From a virus, in the IMG/VR virus record IMGVR_UViG_3300010938_000012, positions 19,448 through 83,447 of that record: a stretch of DNA of 64,000 bases; one strand, given 5' to 3'. A model generated the notes under the pieces. The model ran no database searches. It saw only the letters and a list, made by a program, of their open reading frames with translations, and was not told where the DNA came from. Made by a program: the position numbers and the translations under genes. Within the stretch, counting starts at the first letter, position 1; every line of letters begins with the position of its first letter. Positions 8,711 to 17,708 of this stretch are shown piece by piece.

Positions 8711-10597
8711 TTAAATTTCAACACTTCTTATCAAAATGTCACGTTTTGGGTAGGGTATCCTGAACATACTTGGGTCGAGGCTTGGGTACAATATGTCTCC
8801 CCTTATTGCTGCCTTTATGTCGTACTGGTTTCCCGCATACCCCTCGTTTGTGTTTACCTTGTTTACAAACTCTATCTTTTGAATGGACTGTACACCATCT
8901 ATTTTGTCAAGTTCGTTCCTTATGGCAGACAACAGTATCGGCTGGTTTATTTGCAACCTCTCAGGCTTGAACAGTTCTATCAGTTTTTCGCTGCATTTGA
9001 GCAAAACCTCGTTACTGTTTTCGTTTGGCCTGACAATCACATCTACATTTATCCCAAGGTCAATGAGGAACGGGTCTTTGATGTTAACTGCGTCGGTCAT
9101 AAGCCTATACTGTCGCAAGTACTGCCTCAAGTTCTCTTTTATTGCTTCGTTTGCTGGAATTGGGTTTCCAAGGTTGTCGGCGGCAAGGATATATAGATTT
9201 AGCGCGAACGGGTTTGGTGTCCTCTCCTCGTTCCATTGTCCGAGTTGAAAGTCTTGTTCGACGTATGCTTTCGATATTCCGCCATATTTTGCTGGCATGG
9301 CAAAGCACCGTAGTATGTAGTCTTCTTTTGTCACGGCGCGGTTCTGTGCGGCAAAATTGGCCATAGCCTCTTGACGTATGCTGTCAAGCGGTTTCCTGTT
9401 CTGGCCGCCAAATGCGGGGTACGGGTTGTTCACAGAAAGAGATCCCCTTATTGTATTCAAAACCGTGGGGTCTGTGGTATCGATCGGGTCTACAATTTCA
9501 CTGGACACTATCTCTGTGATTAGGTTAGAACCAACGTTGTCAAGTACGCCGTTTGCTGTGGCATATTGTACTGTCAATAGCGTGTTTGCTGGCGCGCTTC
9601 CGTATGTGCGAGTATATAAGAAGTTCATAGGGTCTATGCTCACATCTGCCACCCTTTCAAAATAATCAAGACCTAACCCGACGTTCATGGGATTTGGCAC
9701 GATTTCTTCGTCCGCTTCGCTGCTCAACCCGGAACCGAATTGCAGCTCAAACAAATCGTCTTTTCTTAGCCTCGTGACAAACCTTCTCTCTGTTTGTTTG
9801 TAACACAACATATACGGCACAGAACTTCTGTACTGTGCCAGTTTTGGGTCGTTGTACGGTGTGTTTCTCACGGAAATTGGTACAAGGTCTTGAGAAAGGT
9901 ACGGCACTTCGTACCAAATGTTGTTGTCACTGTCCGTAACTTTTATCACCTCGGTAACATTGTTCTCCGGGATAACTATTTTATCGTAAATCTTAGGGTC
10001 TGTAAATTGAAAAGTTCTCGTATTGATTTCCCCACTAACCGCTCTAACTTTTTTCTTTAGTAGATAATATTCGATAGAGCCGTCCCCGGTAACACTGTAC
10101 ACAGTGATAGTGGTAGGGTCAAAGCTTGAGGAAAACCTAAAGTCTACTGCTTCTTTTGTGTAGAACGGTATTGCGTCTTTGTCCGAGGTTTGAACCCGCA
10201 TCCCCTCTTTTACATAAAGGCCGTACCTAAAGTCTGGTCTTGTGTTTGCTCCAGAGCCTACTGACGGTATCAATTGGAATATGTCGAGGTCAACCGATGC
10301 CGGTACAACAGTCTTGGCCTTGTACCCCATGCCCTGTGACAAGTTGTACAAGTTGATTCGCTCTTCTACATTTGAAAGGAAGGACTCTTGCAGGTTTACG
10401 TCTGCAAAAAAGGCGAGCGCGTCTCCTACATAACTCGCCATCTCGATCATCATTGTCCCGGGGCTCGCTTCCGAAAAATCATTATATGTATTTGGGAAGT
10501 ATTGCTTTGCGTGGTTTATCAAAGCTATCCTAAACTCGGCAAAATCTTTGTTGACGTAACTAACATTACGTTTGTACCTGCTATTCAACATAGCCAT
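8711..10597 (-). CDS. Baseplate wedge protein, T4 gp6-like
   Basis: 628 residues, close to T4 gp6 (660). The N terminus YVNKDFAEFRIALINHAKQY followed by NDFSEASPGTMMIEMASYVGD is the hallmark of gp6/baseplate J-like proteins. The C-terminal region (YLRQYRLMTDAVNIKDP, then LINVDVIVRP) matches the J-like fold. GGAGG lies 9 nt before the ATG. Gp6 forms the inner ring of the baseplate wedges, so the phage has a contractile tail. Confidence 0.9.
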   Translation of the reverse strand: MAMLNSRYKRNVSYVNKDFAEFRIALINHAKQYFPNTYNDFSEASPGTMMIEMASYVGDALAFFADVNLQESFLSNVEERINLYNLSQGMGYKAKTVVPASVDLDIFQLIPSVGSGANTRPDFRYGLYVKEGMRVQTSDKDAIPFYTKEAVDFRFSSSFDPTTITVYSVTGDGSIEYYLLKKKVRAVSGEINTRTFQFTDPKIYDKIVIPENNVTEVIKVTDSDNNIWYEVPYLSQDLVPISVRNTPYNDPKLAQYRSSVPYMLCYKQTERRFVTRLRKDDLFELQFGSGLSSEADEEIVPNPMNVGLGLDYFERVADVSIDPMNFLYTRTYGSAPANTLLTVQYATANGVLDNVGSNLITEIVSSEIVDPIDTTDPTVLNTIRGSLSVNNPYPAFGGQNRKPLDSIRQEAMANFAAQNRAVTKEDYILRCFAMPAKYGGISKAYVEQDFQLGQWNEERTPNPFALNLYILAADNLGNPIPANEAIKENLRQYLRQYRLMTDAVNIKDPFLIDLGINVDVIVRPNENSNEVLLKCSEKLIELFKPERLQINQPILLSAIRNELDKIDGVQSIQKIEFVNKVNTNEGYAGNQYDIKAAIRGDILYPSLDPSMFRIPYPKRDILIRSVEI

Positions 10598-10868
10598 CTG
10601 TCGTATCCTCCAATTTCCATACTAATTTCCTAATAAATATCGGAATTTTCAAGTCGAACTCTTTTTCTATTTGTCGCCTGTTCTTTGGATATGGCAGGTA
10701 CTTGTATTTGTTTTCCTTTACATGTTCAAAAGGGCTTTCGGACTCAAACTCGAAACTGTGCAATTCTCTGTATTCAATGTTTGGCTTTTTTACAGACGTA
10801 TGGAAAAACTTTTGTGGCTCGAACCTTTGTTGGGGGGTACCATAAAGCGTAGCCTTTATTTTTGTCAT
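10581..10868 (-). CDS. Hypothetical baseplate-cluster protein
   Basis: 95 residues from ATG 10868 (MTKIKATLYGTP). It overlaps gp25 by 4 bases at its start and gp6 at its end, so translation is probably coupled. A longer in-frame start lies inside gp25 and is unlikely. It is basic at the C terminus (RRQIEKEFDLKIPIFIRK). Family not recognised. Confidence 0.65.
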   Translation of the reverse strand: MTKIKATLYGTPQQRFEPQKFFHTSVKKPNIEYRELHSFEFESESPFEHVKENKYKYLPYPKNRRQIEKEFDLKIPIFIRKLVWKLEDTTDGYVE

Positions 10869-11329
10869 GTTATGTCGTAACTTATCCTTCCACCTTTTTG
10901 AAAGAGCGTTATTGTTTTGTTTGCTCCGGCTTCTGTAACAGAAAAGGTTATCACTATTTGAAGTGCGTTTTCTGGGTCTCCCGCAAGGCCGGGAACATCG
11001 GCCTTTGGCCTTACTTCTATGTTGTGGTTTATTATGTGTGGAAGCCAAATACTCGCCTGTCTGTATATTTCAGATTCAAGTCCCAGCCTCAAAGAATCTA
11101 CATTTTGCTCAAACAGGTAAAACTGTATCCCTATCCCGAACTCTGGCTGCATATACCTCTCCCCCTTCTTTGTTAAGAGGAGGTTTATATAATTTGAAAC
11201 AGCCTGTTCCTCGGTTGTTTTTGACATAGCAAAAAAGCCGTCAGATGCACGGTCTGGTCGGCCATTCATAGGTAGCAAAATCCCAAGAGTGTTGTTTAAA
11301 TCATCCTCTGGGTAATACTTCACAGGCAT
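10865..11329 (-). CDS. Baseplate wedge protein, gp25-like
   Basis: 154 residues. Residues 35-90 (EEQAVSNYINLLLTKKGER, then PEFGIGIQFYLFEQN) are the conserved gp25/GPW lysozyme-like signature, in which 'L-x-T-x-x-GER...P-x-F-G' is invariant. Gp25 is the core baseplate wedge subunit that binds gp6 and the sheath initiator. The gene is followed by gp6 with one small gene between, the usual order. Confidence 0.9.
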   Translation of the reverse strand: MPVKYYPEDDLNNTLGILLPMNGRPDRASDGFFAMSKTTEEQAVSNYINLLLTKKGERYMQPEFGIGIQFYLFEQNVDSLRLGLESEIYRQASIWLPHIINHNIEVRPKADVPGLAGDPENALQIVITFSVTEAGANKTITLFQKGGRISYDIT

Positions 11330-11928
11330 TATTGAACCTCATTTAACCAAGTCATGTCTTCCTCTTCACCGGAGAAAGGCTCTACTGCTGGGAAACCTGT
11401 CATTGATTTTGAGGGTTGATTTTGTGTCGGCATATGATCATCACGCTCCATCATGGCGACTACACTTTCTCTAAACTGACTTCTTGTGTTCGTTGTTGGG
11501 GCTTTTCTCTTGTTTTGTGCGAACATACCAGAGTAGTCTCTGTTCATCGCTTCGATAACGTGATCCACATTTGCGTTACTGAAAATTATCCTCCCATTTG
11601 CGTCAACTGGTAGGTTGATGTTATCCAACAGCCCAGCCTGTTCTGCTCCTCTCTCAGCCTCTTCTATGGATACGGTTTCTTGTAGTATAGAGTTTAGTAA
11701 TGGGTCTCTACTCAACCTTCTGTTCTGGGCTTGATTTGTTGGCTTGAAACTATTCCTAAAATTCTTATGCACCTCAGTTAACCTATCGGTGGGCTGAGGT
11801 GCAACTTGTTTTCTAACTGGTTGTGGTGAGTAACCTTCTTGGAGCAGCTGTTTCTTGAATGCTCCAAGTTCTTTGCGGACTACTTTTGTGATTATCTCCA
11901 CGAGTATCGTGGCTTCTTTTTGGGTCAT
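11329..11928 (-). CDS. Hypothetical tail-cluster protein
   Basis: 199 residues, hydrophilic, with a helical N terminus (EATILVEIITKVVRKELGAFKK) and a long Gln/Pro/Asn-rich, probably disordered, middle. It ends one base into the gp25 start. No recognised family. Position suggests a tail assembly or chaperone role. Confidence 0.6.
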   Translation of the reverse strand: MTQKEATILVEIITKVVRKELGAFKKQLLQEGYSPQPVRKQVAPQPTDRLTEVHKNFRNSFKPTNQAQNRRLSRDPLLNSILQETVSIEEAERGAEQAGLLDNINLPVDANGRIIFSNANVDHVIEAMNRDYSGMFAQNKRKAPTTNTRSQFRESVVAMMERDDHMPTQNQPSKSMTGFPAVEPFSGEEEDMTWLNEVQ

Positions 11929-11940
11929 TTTCCATTCTCC

Positions 11941-12120
11941 TTATTTCATTACAACAGAGCCTTCTATGGCTTTTATGTCTGCGGGAGAGATTCCGAACTG
12001 TGTCAACAAACCGCGATACACCTGTGCTGTCTTAAGACAGTACTTGTCTTTATCTTCGGCATAGGCCATTTTCTTATGTCTTTCTTTAGCCTTTTTCAAG
12101 GCTTCTGTCAGTTTGCTCAT
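11941..12120 (-). CDS. 59-residue helical protein
   Basis: A short frame MSKLTEALKKAKERHKK to TAA 11941, entirely hydrophilic and helical at the start. Its ATG overlaps the stop of the hub protein gene as ATGA, which supports it being real and translationally coupled. Family not recognised. Confidence 0.6.
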   Translation of the reverse strand: MSKLTEALKKAKERHKKMAYAEDKDKYCLKTAQVYRGLLTQFGISPADIKAIEGSVVMK

Positions 12121-13142
12121 GGCATCTTAAATTTTTGGAAGTCTGCTTGTTGTAGTTGCGTGTACTGCGCTACCGAGGTGGCGGTCGCAGTTGGCCCTGC
12201 TGCTGTGCTGTATTGAGAGCTTCCCTGTGCCAGTTTAACATCTTCTCCGAGCCATTTCTTTAACCATTCCATCAATTCGTCGAGGTCAACCTTATATTTG
12301 TCGCTTTGCAGCAAAACCTTCTTCCCCGTTAATATTGCTTTGTTTTTTCCGATTAAAAATAGGGTGTCGTCGTATGCGTTTACAACTACTCTCTTTGAGT
12401 TCACGACAATCTGGGCTATTGACTTTTGTCCAAGTTGTTTTACGTCCGTGTTTTTATCAAAACCTCCCTTCAACTTTGATAGACTTTGAAGAGATGTCAT
12501 ATAAATACTCGACTCGTCCTTCCCGATATCCTCTATGGCGTACTTCTTTCCGTCTCCTGACGGTTTGGCTACTCGAAGTATAAGTATCGGGTCGCCATTA
12601 CCTGAGCCTTTCCAAGTGGGCTTCTTGTCGTAAGAACTTTCCCCACCTTGTAAGGTAGTTCCAAACCTTATTGATTGGCCCCCTCTCCCTTCCCACAAAT
12701 CGTCTCCCTCGAACGGCTGCAATCGGTCAATCGGTTTTGGGTTCTTTAGCCAAGAATATACGGGGTCTTCTTTGTCGCTTTTTCTCTCTGCTCCGCCAAG
12801 TGAAATAGACGCTTTTCTTTTCCATATTCGAGGAAATTGATGAGAAGCAAGGTCGTCAACAGTGTTAAGCGGACTAAAATATAGAAAACCGGCGTTTTTA
12901 ACCTTACTCGTGCTAAAATCGTTTGTAGGGGCTGGTATAACCCACACAATGTCTCCGATATGGGGGACGCGCCTCTGAAAAACGGCAGGCCTTGCAAAAA
13001 CAGTCCTAACTTGTCCTAAATTATTTTCGTGCGAGCCTATGCGCAACTGTATAGAGCCTATCGGAAGAAGGTCTCCCGTGTCCGGGTCTTTTTGTCCTGT
13101 TTTAAAAGAAAATTTCGTCTCTACAACCTCTGCTACAAACAT
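12117..13142 (-). CDS. Baseplate hub/spike protein, gp5-like OB-fold
   Basis: 341 residues. The N terminus (SIQLRIGSHENN, FARPAVFQRRVPHIGDIVWVI) is the OB-fold of gp5/VgrG-type hub proteins. The C-terminal third (AILTGKKVLLQSDKYKVDLDELMEWLKKWL) is similar to the tail-spike hub of other T4-like phages of non-enteric hosts. There is no lysozyme domain like that in T4 gp5. An AGGAGG site lies 7 nt before the ATG. Confidence 0.75.
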   Translation of the reverse strand: MFVAEVVETKFSFKTGQKDPDTGDLLPIGSIQLRIGSHENNLGQVRTVFARPAVFQRRVPHIGDIVWVIPAPTNDFSTSKVKNAGFLYFSPLNTVDDLASHQFPRIWKRKASISLGGAERKSDKEDPVYSWLKNPKPIDRLQPFEGDDLWEGRGGQSIRFGTTLQGGESSYDKKPTWKGSGNGDPILILRVAKPSGDGKKYAIEDIGKDESSIYMTSLQSLSKLKGGFDKNTDVKQLGQKSIAQIVVNSKRVVVNAYDDTLFLIGKNKAILTGKKVLLQSDKYKVDLDELMEWLKKWLGEDVKLAQGSSQYSTAAGPTATATSVAQYTQLQQADFQKFKMP

Positions 13143-13220
13143 AAAAAACCTCCTACATATTTCCAGTTTAAAAACTTTGGACTAATATTTAAAATTCTTT
13201 CAGAAACTAACTTCATCGTA

Positions 13221-13313
13221 TTATTTAAACACGCGGATGCCATAGTAATACTTGCCGTTTACAAGATTAGTTGTCTTGTAGAATCGGTTGTGTTTCTTTT
13301 CCATGTCATTCAT
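13221..13313 (-). pseudogene. GIY-YIG endonuclease remnant
   Basis: A 30-codon frame whose end reads HNRFYKTTNLVNGKYYYGI, the start of a GIY-YIG nuclease domain (phage versions read 'YKTTNL-x-NGK-x-Y-x-G'). The frame then stops at TAA 13221, so the catalytic Arg and Glu are absent. I read it as the leftover of a homing endonuclease between the hub gene and the gene at 13306. Confidence 0.55.
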
Positions 13314-13704
13314 CTGACACAGGGCTGCCGTGAACCTCTCTCGCTTGTCGGGCCTGTTCCATGAGCATCTTTCTTTCATCTACTGAAATTAAACTATCAT
13401 CGAGGCCGGAATCTTTAGCCTTTGCGTTTTTAATTCTTTGTACGATAGCGGCCATCTTCACCAACATGTCGTCATTAGCAATAGCGGCCTTATGCATATC
13501 AACCAATATGGGCATCATAACTACCATGTCATTAAGTGTCTTTGTTAAAGACATTATCCTCTCCGCTGTGGCAGCTATGTTATGGTTCTTCTCTTCCGCA
13601 TTTACATAAATCTTCTTTAAGAGGTCTTCAAACCCCACTTCCTGCCCGTCATCCAGCGTAAACAAGGGAGTCGAACTGTTCTGCGATTTCTTCGTGTATT
13701 TCAT
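13306..13704 (-). CDS. Hypothetical helical protein
   Basis: 132 residues from ATG 13704 (MKYTKKSQNSS); an upstream in-frame ATG lies inside the sigma gene. Long amphipathic helices (IAATAERIMSLTKTLNDMVVMM) suggest a small oligomeric or coiled-coil protein. It overlaps the end of the sigma factor gene by about 55 bases. Confidence 0.6.
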   Translation of the reverse strand: MKYTKKSQNSSTPLFTLDDGQEVGFEDLLKKIYVNAEEKNHNIAATAERIMSLTKTLNDMVVMMPILVDMHKAAIANDDMLVKMAAIVQRIKNAKAKDSGLDDSLISVDERKMLMEQARQAREVHGSPVSDE

Positions 13705-14410
13705 CTGCTTCTGTCTCCTCATGGAAATGCAACAGAAAATTGTTCCAGTTGTATGTACCTGTTTTTTGATATTCGGCAAACATCGCCCGTTGCAAAGGCT
13801 TCATGATCTTTATTACATCGGTTATGTGCTGTGTCTTTACGTCAACTTGCTCTCTGACCATGATGTACAATGCCTTCTTGTTGTAAATATCAAGTCTTTT
13901 CACATTTTTGAAGAGGTTGAAAATAGCCTCTCCTACCTGCTTTTCCCGATTTGACAAAAACAAGTGGTCTAAGTGGGCGATACCCCACCCGGACCACTTG
14001 ATACAGAAATCCTCCAGATCCTCAACATGGCTCTCATTTGAGAGTTCAGTCAAAACGTTCCTGCGGAGGTCTATTTCTTCGATATCTCCGTGAAACTGTC
14101 GTTCTTCTTTAATCTTTTTCATTTCAGCCCAAACCCAGTTAATAGAGATTCGGTTGAAATAGGAAAAAGCACTTCCTTTGCTGCGGTTATACTTTTCTAA
14201 CCTTGAGTGAAGGTGTATGACGCACTCGTGCTTCTTGTCTTCATAAGAATTATACCCGTATTCTTGAAACTTCTTGGCGTAGATTTGATTCTCTGCCAAT
14301 TTATTCAGTGCCGGGTATATTGTCTTAGTGAATATCCTTTCTTTGTGTTTCGGATTATCGGATGTATTATATTCGACTATCGCCTCTTCCACTAGCTTGC
14401 CGAAATACAT
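13649..14410 (-). CDS. Late-transcription sigma factor, gp55-like
   Basis: 253 residues. The segment KYNRSKGSAFSYFNRISIN followed by WAEMKKIKEERQ matches region 2 of T4 gp55-type sigma factors, where 'AFSYF-x-x-I-x-x-x-x-x-x-x-x-IKKE' binds the -10 element and core polymerase. An acidic C-terminal tail (EEIAEQFDSLVYAG) could act as the clamp-binding end. It lies inside the late block, and would direct host RNA polymerase to phage late promoters. Confidence 0.8.
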   Translation of the reverse strand: MYFGKLVEEAIVEYNTSDNPKHKERIFTKTIYPALNKLAENQIYAKKFQEYGYNSYEDKKHECVIHLHSRLEKYNRSKGSAFSYFNRISINWVWAEMKKIKEERQFHGDIEEIDLRRNVLTELSNESHVEDLEDFCIKWSGWGIAHLDHLFLSNREKQVGEAIFNLFKNVKRLDIYNKKALYIMVREQVDVKTQHITDVIKIMKPLQRAMFAEYQKTGTYNWNNFLLHFHEETEADEIHEEIAEQFDSLVYAG

Positions 14411-14417
14411 CTCTTCG

Positions 14418-14765
14418 TTATTTTTCAGTTTTTACCTCCTGTTCGATTTCAACCGAACCAAGCCTTTCCTTTAAGGAAGCAATTGCGGCTAATATTACTC
14501 TGAAAGCGAAACCAACTTCGTCATCAGAGCTAAAACTTCCGCGCTTGTCAACTCTTTGGAGCTCTTGGTAGGTTTGCGTTAACAATTCGAGAAAGTATTT
14601 GTGGTACTTTATCGCTTCATCTTCTACTGACTCTATCTTGTTTGAGTAAATCTCTAAATTTTCATTCAGAGTGTCGTTTTGTTTGAGCAGGTTTCTTATC
14701 GCAACCCCCATAACAATAACTAAGATTGTCAGAACGGACACGATTGCTGCCAGTAACGTTACCAT
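14418..14765 (-). CDS. Single-pass membrane protein with coiled coil
   Basis: 115 residues. A transmembrane helix at residues 2-26 (LLAAIVSVLTILVIVMGVAI) is followed by a Gln/Asn/Glu-rich coiled coil. AAGGAGG lies 6 nt before the ATG. Located beside the sigma gene and upstream of lysis-related functions; spanin-like or regulator roles are possible but not shown. Confidence 0.6.
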   Translation of the reverse strand: MVTLLAAIVSVLTILVIVMGVAIRNLLKQNDTLNENLEIYSNKIESVEDEAIKYHKYFLELLTQTYQELQRVDKRGSFSSDDEVGFAFRVILAAIASLKERLGSVEIEQEVKTEK

Positions 14766-14774
14766 TAAACCTCC

Positions 14775-15554
14775 TTATTCCATTTCTTTGAAGACCTTTG
14801 CAAACAGGTCGAGATGTTGTTTGTTTGCTGTTGCGACCGGTGCGGCGACCGTTTTGTGTCGTGGATCAGCAGAACCGTTATACAAGTCAAACTTACCTGT
14901 TGCTATAGCCCACTTTTCAAACTCACAGCGCGCTGCCATCAAATCGGCGTGGTGTAGTATCATTCCGATAGTGTTCCTCAACTTCTTTTCGAGTTCGTAT
15001 GAAATAAGATAAGTTTTGTTGTTCTCATTGTACAGCCCATCAGTCAACTGAATAGCAATTTGTTCATTTTCGGAGTACGGAATCCTATAATGGTTAAGCA
15101 AATATAATGTCCTGTCTGTGGTCTCCATGTGTACAAGGTTAGGGTTTATTTGGTAAACCTTGCCTTGGTTCTTTCTGTGCCACTCGCTGTTGTTCTTTTG
15201 GTACAACTCCCTGTTGTCTCCCGGCATACCTAACTTTCCGAGGTCGTGGTGTATTGCGGCGAACGAGAGTTCTTCAAGTGTGAAGTTGTCGACCACCATG
15301 CCAGAAGACTTCCATAATTCGTAGTGAGCAAGTGCGTTTTTATAAACCCTCAAAACGTGGTCTATGTATCCGCCGGGAATTGCATTGTGGAAGTAATCGA
15401 TTGTAGATGCGGGGGCCATAACAATCCTTGGCTCAAGTTCATCGTACATCCTGTTCATTTCTACTTTGCGGCTGGGCGATATTTCGTTTACAATATCTCT
15501 GAAAGTTTCCCAGTTGCGTTTGATCTGTTGTGCGGTAAGCAAATAATCTGCCAT
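14775..15554 (-). CDS. HD-domain phosphohydrolase
   Basis: 259 residues. Metal ligands of the HD superfamily are visible: H in GGYIDHVLRVYK (about residue 65), HHDLGK near residue 102 and ILHHADLMAAR near residue 200. The catalytic HD pair is intact. Members hydrolyse phosphoesters of nucleotides or nucleic acids. In T4-like phages of marine and gut bacteria such enzymes occur beside late genes. Substrate unknown. Confidence 0.75.
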   Translation of the reverse strand: MADYLLTAQQIKRNWETFRDIVNEISPSRKVEMNRMYDELEPRIVMAPASTIDYFHNAIPGGYIDHVLRVYKNALAHYELWKSSGMVVDNFTLEELSFAAIHHDLGKLGMPGDNRELYQKNNSEWHRKNQGKVYQINPNLVHMETTDRTLYLLNHYRIPYSENEQIAIQLTDGLYNENNKTYLISYELEKKLRNTIGMILHHADLMAARCEFEKWAIATGKFDLYNGSADPRHKTVAAPVATANKQHLDLFAKVFKEME

Positions 15555-15632
15555 TATAATGTAATGTTGTGGTTTAGTTCAATTTTGTTTCTTTTGAAAG
15601 GGTTTTGTTCGTTCTTTTTTGGTGCTGTCATT

Positions 15633-16166
15633 TTATAATTGTTCTATTTTTATCCCAAGTTTTTCAAGTTCTGCGAGCGGTAGAAGGTTTCCTTCGTTCA
15701 GTTTCCAATAATCGTCAACAAACCTTTGCATAAACCTTTTATAAGAGTCTGGTTTTTCAAGTAGGTTATTCAAAGTGTCGTGAAGTTTTGTTTTTGAATA
15801 CTGTACTTGGCAGGACTTATTTACGTAAACCATGTTCTGAATGAACAAGTGGATGAAGTCAAAGTGAATTATGCCCCTAAAAACTATCGTAGTTCGTTGT
15901 GTGAGGTCTTTTATGTAGTCGGCGAGCAAACCCGCGTCTTTTGACGGGACGTTGCCACAGACCAAATATAGCGTAAATTCAAAGTCATCAGGTTTGTCCT
16001 TCAAAAACTCTCGAACCCTTGAGGTCATAGAGTATAAAGTCTCTGGCTCTGACAGGTTCAACTCAAGTACATTTCCGTATTCTTCTTGGTCTGGATTTAT
16101 GTATTTGGTTGAAGTACCTGTTGTTGTGCGCCTGTCCTCCTCTTCGTATAAGTTAAACGGCTTCAT
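15633..16166 (-). CDS. Hypothetical protein, possible ClpP/crotonase-like fold
   Basis: 177 residues. The middle part (FEFTLYLVCGNVPSKDAGLLADYIKDL followed by TTIVFRG) has the strand-turn-helix-strand rhythm of ClpP-type proteins. The catalytic Ser and His positions are not visible, so if related it is inactive. This resemblance is by eye only. The N terminus is acidic and disordered. Confidence 0.45.
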   Translation of the reverse strand: MKPFNLYEEEDRRTTTGTSTKYINPDQEEYGNVLELNLSEPETLYSMTSRVREFLKDKPDDFEFTLYLVCGNVPSKDAGLLADYIKDLTQRTTIVFRGIIHFDFIHLFIQNMVYVNKSCQVQYSKTKLHDTLNNLLEKPDSYKRFMQRFVDDYWKLNEGNLLPLAELEKLGIKIEQL

Positions 16167-16227
16167 AGATTATCCCTTTCCCATGCTCTTATTTCTTGAT
16201 GGGACATTATTTTCCTTTGAGAATCGG

Positions 16228-17388
16228 TTAGTCTTTTTTTTTACTGAGGCTGTCTGACAGATGTGCTGCTAAATCTTCTGGGAGGCCCATTTCGACCACT
16301 TTTCTTTTCCTTGGCTTCTTAGGGTTTTCTGGTTTTTGCTCTTCGATAGGCGCAACTTCGACAGGTGTTTCGATAGTGGCGAAGTTATCACCGGGTTCGA
16401 GCCCTTCTATTTGAATGTCGAAGGTTTTTGGATAGCCCATTTCTGTGTCATCCGGTACTTTCTTCTCTCGCTTTCTCTTCTGCTTTCGTACCTTTGCGAA
16501 CTCTTCTGCTCCATTAGCCTCATTAACTGATATAGGCTCTGTTTGAACTATTGGTTCTTGTGTATCCTCTGGTCTTACACCATCCTTCCTGCCAAATGCG
16601 AACAATGCAGCAAGTATTAAGGCAACAGCAAGCGGTTGAAATACTACCATAATCAAGAGTAAAAACACATTGACCACGACATCCATCCCATACCCAGTTA
16701 AATTGGAGACGTATTTCAAAGCACCAAGTTCAACCGCTACATCATTGTTAGCCTGAACTTCTATTATTTTTATCTCGTATGTCGAAACGGAATCATTAAG
16801 CCTGTCTATCTTTTCAGACAGTTCATCGCTTTTTAAAGTCGAAACATCAAGTTGCGCCTTTACGCCTTTCTTTGGAGTAGAATGGATCTGGGTGAGAACG
16901 TTTCCGTTTCTATCAACTGTCTGATATTGGTTGTCAGTTGACAATGATTTTCTCAATGCAGAGATGGAAGTATTAATTTCGTCCCTTTCCTTCTTTAAAT
17001 CTAAAACTTGTAACTCAAACCTCTCTTTCTTCTTCTTGAGAAGGTCTGATTTGGCTTGAACAACCTTGTCTTTGTTGTTGGTCATTTGGTAACCGTCAGA
17101 CAAAAAGCCATAAATACCAATGGAAGTGATGATAGAAAGTATAACAACTGCAGAGCACAGGTAGTTTCTGAGCGATTTTGGCAAATCGTCCCAATAAAGT
17201 TTAAGAGACGACGCAGTGACGATGTTACCAAATTCCAATGCAAATGCCATAACGATAGCGCCGATGTGGTGCCCTGCAAAGATTTTACCGATTCCGTAAA
17301 TTGAATAGTAAGAGCCCGTAACAGACACAAGTATGGCTGAAAACGCAATGACGTATGGAAAAACCTTGCGGAGTTGGTTCATGGGCAT
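16228..17388 (-). CDS. Polytopic membrane protein with internal coiled coil
   Basis: 386 residues. Three membrane helices occur before residue 115 (VIAFSAILVSVTGSYYSI; IGAIVMAFALEFGNIV; AVVILSIITSIGIYGF). A Lys/Glu coiled coil follows (about 125-190), then a long hydrophobic segment near 225-260, and a basic, Pro-rich cytoplasmic tail. Bacteroidota phages and elements carry similar proteins without known function. Preceded by a consensus host-type promoter and a structured leader at 17401-17505. Confidence 0.65.
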   Translation of the reverse strand: MPMNQLRKVFPYVIAFSAILVSVTGSYYSIYGIGKIFAGHHIGAIVMAFALEFGNIVTASSLKLYWDDLPKSLRNYLCSAVVILSIITSIGIYGFLSDGYQMTNNKDKVVQAKSDLLKKKKERFELQVLDLKKERDEINTSISALRKSLSTDNQYQTVDRNGNVLTQIHSTPKKGVKAQLDVSTLKSDELSEKIDRLNDSVSTYEIKIIEVQANNDVAVELGALKYVSNLTGYGMDVVVNVFLLLIMVVFQPLAVALILAALFAFGRKDGVRPEDTQEPIVQTEPISVNEANGAEEFAKVRKQKRKREKKVPDDTEMGYPKTFDIQIEGLEPGDNFATIETPVEVAPIEEQKPENPKKPRKRKVVEMGLPEDLAAHLSDSLSKKKD

Positions 17389-17400
17389 AGAATGGGGAAT

Positions 17401-17505
17401 ATTAACAATACTATATTAAACTTAATATTGTTAATTGTAGTTACAAAACACATTTTCGAGCAGTAGCCTGCTCTCAATGGAGCGAAATTAAAAATTTCGC
17501 TCGTA
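17401..17505 (-). promoter_or_regulatory. Structured 5' leader of the membrane-protein gene
   Basis: Three inverted repeats lie between the promoter and the start of the 386-aa gene: TTAACAATA/TATTGTTAA (17402-17433), AGCAG/CTGCT near 17460-17474, and a perfect 10-bp stem GAGCGAAATT/AATTTCGCTC (17481-17503). Such a leader could attenuate transcription or hide the start. No riboswitch class recognised. Confidence 0.4.
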
Positions 17506-17546
17506 CCTTGGTTCTTGTTATTTTTTTATAAAATTAATAATAAGCG

Positions 17547-17577
17547 CAAAGTTACAAGAAATTTTTGACATCTGCAA
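17547..17577 (-). promoter_or_regulatory. Bacteroidota-type promoter
   Basis: On the minus strand TAACTTTG (17554-17547) fits the -7 box TAnnTTTG, and TTG at 17577-17575 fits the upstream box with 20 nt between. It would drive the 386-aa membrane protein gene. Confidence 0.6.
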
Positions 17578-17616
17578 GCTTTTGTCAAGTAAATACGAGT
17601 TAACGATGTGTTAAAG

Positions 17617-17628
17617 ATTGTAAGTGTG
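17617..17628 (-). other. Isolated copy of the CACTTACAAT motif
   Basis: Minus strand CACACTTACAAT, identical in its core to the motif repeated in the RNA units at 53.7-56.5 kb. No complementary AAGTG follows nearby and there is no tRNA-like sequence around it, so its role here is unclear. It lies between the terminator of the upstream gene and the promoter at 17547. Confidence 0.4.
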
Positions 17629-17653
17629 GTGTTTTTTGGCCATATTAAAGCAA

Positions 17654-17691
17654 AAAAGCCGCTTATGCGCGGTTGCACAAGCGGCTTGGTT
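17654..17691 (-). terminator. Rho-independent terminator
   Basis: Minus strand reads CCAAGCCGCTT, a GC-rich loop, then AAGCGGCTTTTTTG: a 9-bp stem followed by T6. It ends transcription of the 84-residue gene at 17709-17963. Confidence 0.75.
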
Positions 17692-17708
17692 TGTTTTTTG
17701 TTTTTGGT

